This document shows positions 1 through 7,239 of a stretch of 8,064 nt of DNA, in pieces. The position numbers and the translations under genes were made by a program. The stretch comes from Oscillospiraceae bacterium (GTDB lineage Bacteria > Bacillota > Clostridia > Oscillospirales > CAG-272): contig WREN01000091.1 of assembly GCA_009779295.1 (NCBI GenBank), positions 1 through 8,064 on the forward strand. Direction: 5' to 3'. Position 1 is the stretch's first letter. The number at the start of each line of letters is the position of its first letter. The notes beneath the pieces are model-generated. The model was not told where the DNA came from. It did not search any database and saw nothing but the letters and a program-made list of their open reading frames with translations.

Positions 1-1
1 A

Positions 2-61
2 AGAATAGAAGATAAAGCGACCGAACAGCTTCAGGCTATTATCGATTTGTATATTAAATAA
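2..61 (+). CDS. 3' end of an upstream gene (partial), possibly another solute-binding lipoprotein
   Basis: Frame 2 is open from the window edge to a TAA at 59-61 and gives 19 residues ending in LQAIIDLYIK. The short amphipathic, Lys/Glu/Gln-rich end resembles the helical C-terminus of the next protein (ending EMAKFIEEIS). A paralogous solute-binding protein in tandem is therefore possible, but 19 residues cannot establish a family. The gene lies only 22 bases before the next start and on the same strand, which suggests the operon begins further upstream. Confidence 0.45.
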   Translation, partial: RIEDKATEQLQAIIDLYIK

Positions 62-71
62 AAATTATTAT

Positions 72-76
72 GGAGG
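72..76 (+). promoter_or_regulatory. Shine-Dalgarno site of the solute-binding lipoprotein gene
   Basis: GGAGG lies seven bases before the ATG at 84. It is a consensus site and fixes this start, which also gives a complete lipoprotein signal peptide. Confidence 0.85.
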
Positions 77-83
77 AAAAAAT

Positions 84-1538
84 ATGAAAAACAAAATCTC
101 AGCGATTTTTTTGATCATTTTCATGTTAGCGGTATTTATTGTTAGCTGCGGAGACAACAATTCCAAAAGCGGTAACGAAACCGAAAGCGGTAAACCGGGT
201 GAAGAAACAATAGCGCCGGAAGCAGAAAAAACGCTTTTTGACGTTATGAAAGAATTACCGGAAAGGAATTTTGAAGGCTACGAATTTATTATAATAACGC
301 GTGAAGAGGCCAATATTTATTGGTATACGCGCGATGTTTTCAGCGCGGGAAGCGACGGAGAACCGATAAACGACGCGGTTTACGAACGCAATATGCTGCT
401 TGAAGAGAGATATAATATTAAAATTAAAGATTTGCAGGCGTCGGCTCCCGCGGCAACGGCAAAAACTCTTATGCTCGCCAACGACGACGCGTTTACGGCA
501 GTCACGGACGGAATACAGGCGCTTGCCGTTACGCTGGCGAAAGATCATTATTTAGCTGATTATAACACCATGCCGGGAATAAAACTTGAAAACCCGTGGT
601 GGGATCAGGCGATGGTCAGAGATATGTCTATAATGCACAGGCTATATTTTGTCACCGGCGATATTTCAATCATGGATAACGAAGGGACATGGAATATTTT
701 ATTTAACAAAGACATAATAACCAATTTTACCCTCGAAAGCCCGTATGATCTTGTAAACAGCGGAAAATGGACGCTTACGAAAATGCACGAACACTGCAAA
801 GCGGTTTCCGCGGACGTTGACGGCGACGGCAAAATGACGCATCCGACCGACCGTTTCGGACTTGCTACGGAGGAATACAACAACTATTCATTCTGGGTCG
901 GCGGCGGTATGAAAATAACGGCGAAGGATAAGGACGATCTGCCGTATCTGACGATGTACAGTGAAAAAAGCGTAAACGTATTAGAAAAGGCGCTTGCTTT
1001 GAACCTTGATAAGAATATAACTATGAATCATAATATAGTTTACGACCAAACATTCTCAGCCGGTAATATATTATATCAGCTTGTGGGTATGCGCGTTCAC
1101 CCGGTAAACAGGCAGTACGACATAAATTACGGAATCTTGCCGCTGCCGAAATACGACGAGGCGCAGGATCAGTATTATACGACGTTCAGCGCATATAATC
1201 TTACGGCTTATTCCGTGCCGATAACGGCGACAAATATGGAGCGCACGGGAATATTGCTTGAGGCGATGGCCGCTGTATCGTATTACACATTAACTCCGGC
1301 ATATTACGAAATCAGCCTGAAAGGCAAAATGCTGCGCGACAACGAATCCGGACCGATGATGGATATGATCCTCGCGAACCGCGCATATGATATGGGATTG
1401 ATATTCAACTGGGGCGGAACATTGACGATGTTCACGGATATAACTAACGCTTCAGGTTTTGATTTTACTTCAAAATACAACGCGCTTGAAGAGAGAGCAA
1501 AAACTGAAATGGCGAAATTCATAGAGGAAATATCCTGA
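84..1538 (+). CDS. Extracellular solute-binding lipoprotein (ABC-type, probably carbohydrate)
   Basis: A 484-residue secreted lipoprotein. The N-terminus has lysines at 2 and 4, a hydrophobic stretch at about 6-20 and a lipobox IVSC with the acylated cysteine at residue 22. A polar Ser/Gly/Glu linker follows (about 23-50), as expected for a protein tethered to the outer membrane face. The rest (about 51-484) has the length and aromatic-rich character of family 1-like solute-binding proteins. Features include ENPWWDQAM near 169-177, a DVDGDGKMT segment at 244-252 that resembles a calcium loop, and an amphipathic C-terminal helix. Such proteins normally deliver oligosaccharides to an ABC permease, but no permease or ATPase gene lies in this window, so substrate and partner are unknown. 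The stop overlaps the start of the SLH enzyme gene by one base, implying coupled translation. Lipoprotein status is clear; the solute-binding call rests on overall resemblance rather than a diagnostic motif. Confidence 0.75.
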   Translation: MKNKISAIFLIIFMLAVFIVSCGDNNSKSGNETESGKPGEETIAPEAEKTLFDVMKELPERNFEGYEFIIITREEANIYWYTRDVFSAGSDGEPINDAVYERNMLLEERYNIKIKDLQASAPAATAKTLMLANDDAFTAVTDGIQALAVTLAKDHYLADYNTMPGIKLENPWWDQAMVRDMSIMHRLYFVTGDISIMDNEGTWNILFNKDIITNFTLESPYDLVNSGKWTLTKMHEHCKAVSADVDGDGKMTHPTDRFGLATEEYNNYSFWVGGGMKITAKDKDDLPYLTMYSEKSVNVLEKALALNLDKNITMNHNIVYDQTFSAGNILYQLVGMRVHPVNRQYDINYGILPLPKYDEAQDQYYTTFSAYNLTAYSVPITATNMERTGILLEAMAAVSYYTLTPAYYEISLKGKMLRDNESGPMMDMILANRAYDMGLIFNWGGTLTMFTDITNASGFDFTSKYNALEERAKTEMAKFIEEIS

Positions 1539-1540
1539 TG
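1524..1540 (+). promoter_or_regulatory. Coupled junction: Shine-Dalgarno and overlapping stop/start (TGATG)
   Basis: GAGGAAA at 1524-1530 sits inside the end of the lipoprotein gene. The stop TGA (1536-1538) shares its last base with the ATG at 1538. This supports the chosen start of the glycosidase and suggests translational coupling of the two surface-protein genes. Confidence 0.75.
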
Positions 1541-3703
1541 CGAAAAATTTTAATTCCTTTTTTAACATTAATAATTTTAACAATTTTTATAAATGCTTTT
1601 GAGAACAGTTATTATATAACAAGCGAAGAATTGGCTTCGGGACTTGAATATAAAACGATGCACGCTGAGAATCAACGCGCATTTGTTTTCGAGTATACAC
1701 CGAACAAAGACGTCATGCCTGTCATAAGTTTCGGTGATTCCGTATACGGGCGCGTTACGATGGGCGACATGATTGCCGGCACAAACAGTGTATGTGCCGG
1801 TATCAACGCGGATTTCTTCAGTATGCAGACCGGCGTTCCGATGGGTATTCTAATAAATAACGGGCGGTTATATTCGTCGAGCGAAACCGCAAACGCAATC
1901 GGATTCCACGCAGACGGCACTGGCGCCATATATGGCGCTATAATCGGACAGCCGGATTTGGATGTTACCCTAAGTATCAACGGCAGGGAAGAGAAAACCG
2001 AACATTTCAATAAATATCCGACAAAGTACGGCATTTATATATTAGACAGCAATTATTCCGATTCAACTAAAAGCACGCTGCCGTCAACCGAGATAGTCGT
2101 GAAACTTGACGAGAATCAAATCTTCACTCAATGGTGCGACATAACGGGAATCGTTACGACAGTACACCGTGACGTCAAGAACAGCAAAATCGAAGAGGGT
2201 AATCTGATTATCTCCGTTGCGAACGAAAGTACGTCGTTTAAGAATTATCAAAACGTCAAAGTCGACGATGAAGTAAAGATTACCATTCGGTGCGACGAAC
2301 GATGGAAAGACGTCGTTTCCGCTGTCGGCGGCGGAGATATAATCCTGAATAAAGGAATGAAGCCGGACGGTATTCCCGATGAAGAACATAAAAGATTGAG
2401 CAATCCGCGTACCGCCGCGGGTATCAAAGCGGACGGAACTGTTATCTTCTTTGCGGTGGACGGACGCAGACCGAATTACAGCAATGGGCTGACGTTGGAT
2501 GAACTGGTTTCGGCAATGAAAAATCTCGGATGCGTTGAGGCGATCAATCTTGACGGCGGAGGTTCGACTACGGTTATCGTCAATGATCTGCTGCAAAACC
2601 GTCCGACTGACGGCGAACAACGGAAAATATCTGATGCGATTTTATTTGTTAACACAGCCGTTTCAGATGGCATACCGCAATACGCGAAAATCAAGCCGAA
2701 TTCGCCATATGTGCTGTCAAACGGCGGGAAAGTAAAGTTAGAAATAAATATTTTTGACAGAGCCTATAATATTATTGATATGGTTCCGAAGAATGTTGAG
2801 TATTCGCTTAGTAACGAAATCGGCGTTATCGAAGACGGTATTTTTACAGCGACCGTAAATTCCGGCAGCGCGATATTAACGGTGGTAGCAGACGGAATCG
2901 AAACATCAACGGTTATAACGATTGTCCCCAGCCTTACGGATTTTGATGTTATACCCGAGCGCGACCGGATACCGTTCGGCGGCGAAATGCAATTAAATTT
3001 CAATGCCTACAATAAAACTTATCCGGTTTACGCAAGCCCGGAGCGATTTGATATTACCTGCGACAGCGGTTATGTTGACGAAGCCGGAGTGTATCATCAT
3101 GAAGGTTACAAAGATTCCGCGACAATTAAAATCAGTTACGGTTATAAAGTGCAGTACATCACGTTCGATGTGACCGACATCCCGTCGCCTTTTGCAGACA
3201 CAGCGAACCATTGGGCAGAATCGGATATAATCGCGGCATACGCACACGGCATTATAAACGGCGAATCGATTAACGATGTTTTGTATTACTACCCTGAGCG
3301 GAAAATAACCCGTTCAGAGTTCGCGAAAATGCTTGCCGTATATTGCGGATTTGAAATCGAACCAAACGATACCGAATGGGACGCGCCGTATATCAACGCC
3401 GTACTGAAAGCCGAGTTAATGCAAGGGAAGTTAATGCCTGACGGAATGATTGATTTTTCCGGCGGTGATTATATCACGCGCGCGGAAATGATTTATGTGT
3501 TGGCACAATTTATTGAAAGTGATACGGTAGAATTGGAATTTAAAGATATATCATTAATCCCCGATTGGGCGGTTGACAGGTTTAAAGCCGCGGTATCAAG
3601 CGGGTTGATAAACGGCTATATTGATAACACGATTCGTCCGAATTTAGAAGTTTCGCGCGCGGAAACCGCGTCGATGTTTATCAGACTAATAAAATTAAAA
3701 TAG
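1538..3703 (+). CDS. Secreted phosphodiester glycosidase (NAGPA-like) with three C-terminal SLH repeats
   Basis: A 721-residue exported enzyme. A signal peptide covers about residues 1-20, with likely cleavage after INA. The catalytic NAGPA-type domain (about 45-375) shows the family blocks in order: INADFF (89-94), VGGGDIIL (263-270), NPRTAAGI (289-296), AVDGR (306-310) and NLDGGGSTT (337-345). The family includes the mammalian uncovering enzyme, which removes N-acetylglucosamine from a sugar phosphodiester; bacterial members are thought to act on sugar-1-phosphodiester glycans. A beta-rich region that looks like one or two Ig-like domains follows (about 380-545). Three SLH repeats occupy about 551-600, 612-657 and 668-718, each carrying the wall-polymer-binding motif (TRSE 591-594, TRAE 647-650, SRAE 706-709). 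The enzyme should therefore be anchored non-covalently to the secondary cell-wall polymer. It is coupled to the upstream binding lipoprotein. Domain calls are strong; the natural substrate is not known. Confidence 0.9.
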   Translation: MRKILIPFLTLIILTIFINAFENSYYITSEELASGLEYKTMHAENQRAFVFEYTPNKDVMPVISFGDSVYGRVTMGDMIAGTNSVCAGINADFFSMQTGVPMGILINNGRLYSSSETANAIGFHADGTGAIYGAIIGQPDLDVTLSINGREEKTEHFNKYPTKYGIYILDSNYSDSTKSTLPSTEIVVKLDENQIFTQWCDITGIVTTVHRDVKNSKIEEGNLIISVANESTSFKNYQNVKVDDEVKITIRCDERWKDVVSAVGGGDIILNKGMKPDGIPDEEHKRLSNPRTAAGIKADGTVIFFAVDGRRPNYSNGLTLDELVSAMKNLGCVEAINLDGGGSTTVIVNDLLQNRPTDGEQRKISDAILFVNTAVSDGIPQYAKIKPNSPYVLSNGGKVKLEINIFDRAYNIIDMVPKNVEYSLSNEIGVIEDGIFTATVNSGSAILTVVADGIETSTVITIVPSLTDFDVIPERDRIPFGGEMQLNFNAYNKTYPVYASPERFDITCDSGYVDEAGVYHHEGYKDSATIKISYGYKVQYITFDVTDIPSPFADTANHWAESDIIAAYAHGIINGESINDVLYYYPERKITRSEFAKMLAVYCGFEIEPNDTEWDAPYINAVLKAELMQGKLMPDGMIDFSGGDYITRAEMIYVLAQFIESDTVELEFKDISLIPDWAVDRFKAAVSSGLINGYIDNTIRPNLEVSRAETASMFIRLIKLK
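1923..1938. repeat. Perfect 16-bp palindrome inside the glycosidase coding region
   Basis: GCGCCATATATGGCGC equals its own reverse complement. It encodes part of the peptide GAIYGAI (129-135), whose internal repetition partly explains it. As RNA it could fold only into a hairpin with a small loop, and as DNA it could be a dimeric protein site. No function is shown. Confidence 0.4.
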
Positions 3704-3706
3704 GAG
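3702..3706 (+). promoter_or_regulatory. Shine-Dalgarno site overlapping the preceding stop codon
   Basis: AGGAG starts within the TAG stop (3701-3703) of the SLH enzyme gene and lies seven bases before the ATG at 3714. Ribosomes ending the upstream gene stop directly on this site. Confidence 0.75.
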
Positions 3707-3713
3707 ATCACAA

Positions 3714-4364
3714 ATGGGAAATAGCATAACTATACCGAAATATTCATTATCCGAGGAACTTATCAACGCAATCCTGCACGGCATCGGTGCGTCGTTGGGA
3801 ATAACGGCGCTCGTGCTTTGCGTAGTTAAGAGCGCGATACACACAGGCGCGAAAGCCGTCGTTTGCAGTTGCATATACGGCGCGTCGCTGATTGTTTTAT
3901 ATATGATGTCAACTATGTACCACTCGTTGAAACCAAACCGCGCGAAGAAAGTTTTCAGGGTAATCGACCATTGCAGCATATACTTTTTGATTGCCGGAAC
4001 CTATACGCCGTTTACATTGGTAGCGATCGGCGGCGCGTGGGGCTGGGTATTGTTCGGTATAGTCTGGGGTTGTACGGCGTTGGGCATAACCTTGACCGCC
4101 GTAAACATACAAAAATTCAAGGTATTTTCGATGATCGCGTACATCGCCGAAGGCTGGGTTATTCTAATAGCGTTCAATCAGCTTCTTAAAGCGGTTGAAT
4201 TCGGCGGAGTGCTATTACTATTATTAGGCGGTGTATTGTATACAGTCGGCGCGGTTTTATACGGAATAGGCAAAAAGATTAAATATTTCCATTCGATATT
4301 TCACATGTTCGTACTTGCCGGAAGTATTTTGCATTTCTTTTCCATTTTCTTTTACGTATTATGA
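3714..4364 (+). CDS. trhA: PAQR-family membrane protein (hemolysin III / TrhA type)
   Basis: A 216-residue polytopic protein with about seven hydrophobic helices, the normal size for the family. The metal-site motifs of the PAQR/hemolysin III superfamily are all present: Ser66 and His70 in STMYH, Asp85-His86 in VIDHCSIYFLIAGTYTPF (83-100), and the C-terminal HSIFH (193-197) plus His207 in GSILHFF. The loop LHGIGASLG near 21-29 is also typical. Despite the historical hemolysin name, bacterial members are linked to membrane homeostasis, and the eukaryotic relatives are adiponectin/progestin receptors with ceramidase-like chemistry. It acts in the cytoplasmic membrane. The start has a strong ribosome site 10 bases after the SLH gene, and the end overlaps the transporter gene by four bases. 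Family assignment is firm; the lipid or ligand handled is unknown. Confidence 0.92.
   Translation: MGNSITIPKYSLSEELINAILHGIGASLGITALVLCVVKSAIHTGAKAVVCSCIYGASLIVLYMMSTMYHSLKPNRAKKVFRVIDHCSIYFLIAGTYTPFTLVAIGGAWGWVLFGIVWGCTALGITLTAVNIQKFKVFSMIAYIAEGWVILIAFNQLLKAVEFGGVLLLLLGGVLYTVGAVLYGIGKKIKYFHSIFHMFVLAGSILHFFSIFFYVL
4361..4364 (+). promoter_or_regulatory. ATGA stop/start overlap driving transporter translation
   Basis: ATGA combines the start of the transporter gene (4361) with the TGA stop of the PAQR gene (4362-4364). The 20 bases before it are pyrimidine-rich and contain no recognisable Shine-Dalgarno site. Transporter translation probably depends on termination-reinitiation from the PAQR gene. 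Confidence 0.65.
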
Positions 4365-5488
4365 GAAACGTTGTTTGTTACCTATCGATGATAGCGTTGG
4401 GCTTGTACATCTCGGCGTATCAGCACGTGTTAATCGACATAATCACGGAATACAATTTGCCCGGCTGGGCGGGCGGATTTTTGGTTTCGTTACACTTTAT
4501 CGCGTCGTTTTTGTTTCCGTTCTTCTTGGGAATGTTAGCCGACCGCATAGGGCGCAAACCCGTCATAACCGGATGTTTCATCATGCTGCTGCTCGGCATG
4601 ACGACCGTCGTAATATTCGGTAACGTATGGCTTTGCGGTTTCGGGATATTTATAATCGGCGGCGGATTTTGCGTCATTGAGAGTAGTATGTCAAGTCTGC
4701 TCAGCGAAACGAATCCGGGCAGCGAAATAAAAGTGATGAACCTCTCGCAGATGTATTTCTGTCTGGGTGCTGTAATCGGACCGCTGCTTGGAATGATTTT
4801 TTATAATTGGTTCGGGAATTGGCGCAGTGTTTACATATTTATCGGATTGATTTTTTTGATTTGTGTAATTCTATTGATATTTCAAAAACTTCCGAAACCT
4901 ATTGCAAGAGCGGATTCGCTCGTTAAAACAGTCTTCAAAAATAAATATTTTTTAATTCTCATGCTTACGATGTTCATCTACGTCGGCATTGAAGAGGGCG
5001 CGGCGTTCTGGGCGGGAGAGTTCATCAACGTTACGTTCGGAACGGCGACAATTTCGGCGTATTTTCTATCCGCGTATTGGCTCGGCATGATGCTCGGCAG
5101 ACTTATCGCAAGTTACGTGAAGAAACATATGAAACAACTTACATTATACGGCGTTTTGCTCGCGCTGATATTTTTCAGCGGAATGATAATTTTCAAAGTC
5201 GAAATCCCGGTCGTGATATGCTTCTTCATGGTCGGGTTTGGGATTGCGCCGATTTGGCCGCTGATAGTCGCGTTAGGCACGAAAGCGAATCCCGAAGCGC
5301 CCGACACCGCGGTCGGGGTGTTGTACTCGGCGGGCGCATCGGGAGCGGTAGTGATGCCGTTCTTCTTGGGCGTTTGCAACGACTTGCTCGGTATGCGGCA
5401 GGCGTTCGTGATTATGCTGGTATTGCTCGGAGGGTTGTTCGCGGCGTTGATGGTAGTGTTAAGGAAACGTACTTATAGTAAGGAGTGA
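4361..5488 (+). CDS. Major facilitator superfamily transporter (FHS/fucose permease-like)
   Basis: A 375-residue integral membrane protein with about 12 hydrophobic segments in two halves, separated by a cytoplasmic loop near 176-195. The loop after helix 2 carries MFS motif A as GMLADRIGRKP (57-67), and a degenerate counterpart GMMLGRLIASY (242-252) follows helix 8. The segment GIEEGAAFWAGEF (209-221) with SAYWLGMMLGR (237-247) resembles the fucose/glucose/galactose:proton symporter branch, so a sugar or small polar solute is plausible. Glu107 in helix 4 and Glu211/Glu212 in helix 7 are candidate proton-coupling or substrate residues. The size is slightly short for the superfamily but nothing obvious is missing. 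It overlaps the PAQR gene and is four bases from the Nudix gene. Superfamily confident; substrate and direction of transport are not determined. Confidence 0.88.
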   Translation: MRNVVCYLSMIALGLYISAYQHVLIDIITEYNLPGWAGGFLVSLHFIASFLFPFFLGMLADRIGRKPVITGCFIMLLLGMTTVVIFGNVWLCGFGIFIIGGGFCVIESSMSSLLSETNPGSEIKVMNLSQMYFCLGAVIGPLLGMIFYNWFGNWRSVYIFIGLIFLICVILLIFQKLPKPIARADSLVKTVFKNKYFLILMLTMFIYVGIEEGAAFWAGEFINVTFGTATISAYFLSAYWLGMMLGRLIASYVKKHMKQLTLYGVLLALIFFSGMIIFKVEIPVVICFFMVGFGIAPIWPLIVALGTKANPEAPDTAVGVLYSAGASGAVVMPFFLGVCNDLLGMRQAFVIMLVLLGGLFAALMVVLRKRTYSKE

Positions 5489-5495
5489 AATTGTG
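5480..5495 (+). promoter_or_regulatory. Shine-Dalgarno site and GTG start of the Nudix gene
   Basis: AAGGAG (5480-5485) lies within the last codons of the transporter gene, seven bases before the GTG at 5493. It decides the non-ATG start: the next in-frame ATG is at codon 32, inside the Nudix fold. Confidence 0.75.
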
Positions 5496-5993
5496 AAATT
5501 ACTAAAAAATATAAGCGAAATAGACGAAAAATTGTATACAAAACCTCGTAAAGTTAGAGCTGTTTTATTAGATGAAAACGATAATATGGCGTTAATGTAT
5601 TTGCCGAAATATAAATATAATGATTCAAACGATTTGTATATGATTCCGGGAGGCGGTATTGAAGGTAACGAAAATATTGAAAAAGCATTGGAACGAGAAA
5701 TGCTTGAAGAAACCGGTTGCTATATTGACATCATTGAAGAACTCGGGTATATTGAATGTGCCGAAGATGAGTGGGCGGCAATTACATATTATTATTTAGC
5801 TAAGGTTAAAGGCGAAAAGGGACAACTCCAATTGACGGAACATGAAACCGAATCTAAATTCAAACTTCAATGGCACAGTCTTGAAAAAGCATTAGATTTT
5901 ATTGCCAATCAAGTAGTAAATGATACAGCAAAATATGTTAAACTTCGCGATAAAATAGTAATTTCAGAAGTTATTAAACGTTTGAGTAAATGA
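5493..5993 (+). CDS. Nudix hydrolase
   Basis: A 166-residue cytosolic protein with a complete Nudix box in the pattern Gx5Ex7REUxEExGU: Gly54, Glu60, Arg68-Glu69, Glu72-Glu73 and Gly75, preceded by MIPGG. These glutamates bind the divalent metal used to cut a nucleoside diphosphate linked to another group. The last box position is Cys76 instead of the usual aliphatic residue, a mild departure that should be tolerated. An N-terminal strand VRAVLLDENDNMALMY (21-36) and the C-terminal part complete a typical single-domain Nudix fold. The substrate cannot be told from the box; nucleotide sanitation, ADP-ribose or NDP-sugar hydrolysis are all possible. By hand count the gene is about one-third G+C, far below the adjacent ahcY and transporter genes, and rich in AAA, ATT, TTA and GAA codons, which suggests separate acquisition. 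It sits four bases after the transporter and nine before ahcY. Confidence 0.92.
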   Translation: MKLLKNISEIDEKLYTKPRKVRAVLLDENDNMALMYLPKYKYNDSNDLYMIPGGGIEGNENIEKALEREMLEETGCYIDIIEELGYIECAEDEWAAITYYYLAKVKGEKGQLQLTEHETESKFKLQWHSLEKALDFIANQVVNDTAKYVKLRDKIVISEVIKRLSK

Positions 5994-5997
5994 GGTG
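5992..5997 (+). promoter_or_regulatory. Shine-Dalgarno site overlapping the Nudix stop
   Basis: GAGGTG begins inside the TGA stop (5991-5993) and lies five bases before the ATG at 6003. It supports that start for S-adenosylhomocysteine hydrolase and links its translation to the Nudix gene. Confidence 0.7.
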
Positions 5998-6002
5998 CAT
6001 AA

Positions 6003-7238
6003 ATGAGCGCAATAAAAGACATAACCCTCGCGCAGTACGGCTACGACAAAATCAACTGGATTAAAAGTTACATGCCGATACTGAACATAATCAACGACGA
6101 GTTCAGCGTGACCCAGCCGTTCAAAGGCAAAAAAATCTCGATGGCGATTCATCTCGAAGCGAAAACCGCGTATCTCGCGATGACGTTGCGTTCGGGTGGC
6201 GCGGAAGTCTATGTGACGGGTTGCAATCCGCTGTCAACGCAGGACGACGTCGCGGCGGCATTGGTGAAAGAGGGTTTCGAAGTCAACGCGTGGCGCGGCG
6301 TGAACGACGAAGAATATGCTACACATTTGAAAACCACGCTATCTCTCTGCCCGCACGTTATGATCGACGACGGCGGCGATTTGACGGAATTACTGCACGA
6401 CGAATGTAAATCATACGCCGCGAATCTCATTGGCGGCTGTGAGGAAACGACAACGGGAATCCACCGTTTGTTTATGCGTGAGAAGCAGGGAAGATTAGAG
6501 TTCCCGATGATCGACGTCAACGATGCAGACTGCAAGCATTTGTTCGACAATCGTTACGGCACGGGGCAATCGACGCTTGACGGAATCATCAACACCACAA
6601 ACCTGATGATTGCGGGCAAGACCGTCGTCATTGCCGGTTACGGCTGGTGCGGCAAAGGTATCGCTATGCGCATGAAGGGAATGGGCGGCGTTGTTGTCGT
6701 GACGGAAATTGATCCCGTGAAGGCAATCGAAGCGGTCATGGACGGCTTCACCGTCATGCCGATGGATAAAGCGGCGGAGATCGGCGACGTTTTTATTACC
6801 GTGACAGGTTGCTGCGATGTAATCCGTTCGGAACATTTTAAAATGATGAAGGACGGAGTGATACTCGCGAACTCCGGTCACTTCGACGTTGAAATCGACA
6901 AGAAAGCGTTAGCGGAACAAGCCGTTGAAATTTCGCAGCGCAAGCCGAACATTATGGGTTACCGCATGAAAGACGGGCGAATCCTCAATCTGATGGCGGA
7001 AGGCAGGCTCGTCAATCTCGCGGCGGGCAACGGACATCCGGCAGAGATTATGGACATGAGTTTCGCGATACAGGCGAAGAGCCTTGAATATTTGATAAAG
7101 CAAGGCGGCAAACTTGAGAATAAAGTTTACCAAGTGCCGAAGGAAATCGACAACAACGTCGCGGAATTGAAACTGCAATCCATGAATATAAACATAGATA
7201 AATTAACTCCTGAGCAGGAAGAGTATATAGGATGGTAA
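6003..7238 (+). CDS. ahcY: S-adenosylhomocysteine hydrolase (adenosylhomocysteinase), short form
   Basis: A 411-residue cytosolic NAD-dependent enzyme that reversibly splits S-adenosylhomocysteine into adenosine and homocysteine, relieving product inhibition of methyltransferases in the methyl cycle. Catalytic positions match the human enzyme by motif: His50 (human His55), Asp123 in IDDGGDLT (Asp131), Glu148 in EETTTG (Glu156), Lys178 and Asp182 in CKHLFDN (Lys186, Asp190), and His293 in NSGHFDVEID (His301). The NAD-binding loop is GYGWCGKG (213-219 region), and the gate motif NGHP lies at 343-346. The protein lacks the roughly 40-residue insertion of many bacterial forms. It also ends at EYIGW without the PDHYRY tail whose Lys and Tyr reach the neighbouring subunit's cofactor in classical enzymes. 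That matches a shorter form known from thermophiles and many anaerobes. It follows the Nudix gene by nine bases and precedes the dehydrogenase by one base. Identification is very secure. Confidence 0.97.
   Translation: MSAIKDITLAQYGYDKINWIKSYMPILNIINDEFSVTQPFKGKKISMAIHLEAKTAYLAMTLRSGGAEVYVTGCNPLSTQDDVAAALVKEGFEVNAWRGVNDEEYATHLKTTLSLCPHVMIDDGGDLTELLHDECKSYAANLIGGCEETTTGIHRLFMREKQGRLEFPMIDVNDADCKHLFDNRYGTGQSTLDGIINTTNLMIAGKTVVIAGYGWCGKGIAMRMKGMGGVVVVTEIDPVKAIEAVMDGFTVMPMDKAAEIGDVFITVTGCCDVIRSEHFKMMKDGVILANSGHFDVEIDKKALAEQAVEISQRKPNIMGYRMKDGRILNLMAEGRLVNLAAGNGHPAEIMDMSFAIQAKSLEYLIKQGGKLENKVYQVPKEIDNNVAELKLQSMNINIDKLTPEQEEYIGW
7229..7235 (+). promoter_or_regulatory. Shine-Dalgarno site of the interrupted epimerase gene
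   Basis: AGGATGG lies in the last codons of ahcY, a few bases before the ATG at 7240. It shows that the start of the broken dehydrogenase gene still has an intact initiation signal. Confidence 0.6.
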
Positions 7239-7239
7239 A

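Noticed and set aside
1..83. Promoter upstream of the lipoprotein gene
   Set aside because: The 22-base gap is AT-rich, but TTGTAT and TTATTAT-like strings here lack proper spacing and sit over the end of another coding region.
2084..2620. Long open frame on the - strand (178 codons)
   Set aside because: It lies wholly antisense to the conserved NAGPA domain, has no recognisable motif or ribosome site, and arises from codon bias of the + strand gene.
3863..5478. Alternative-frame + strand open frames within the PAQR and transporter genes
   Set aside because: Their translations are arginine/histidine-rich without family features, while the overlapping genes carry clear membrane-protein motifs.
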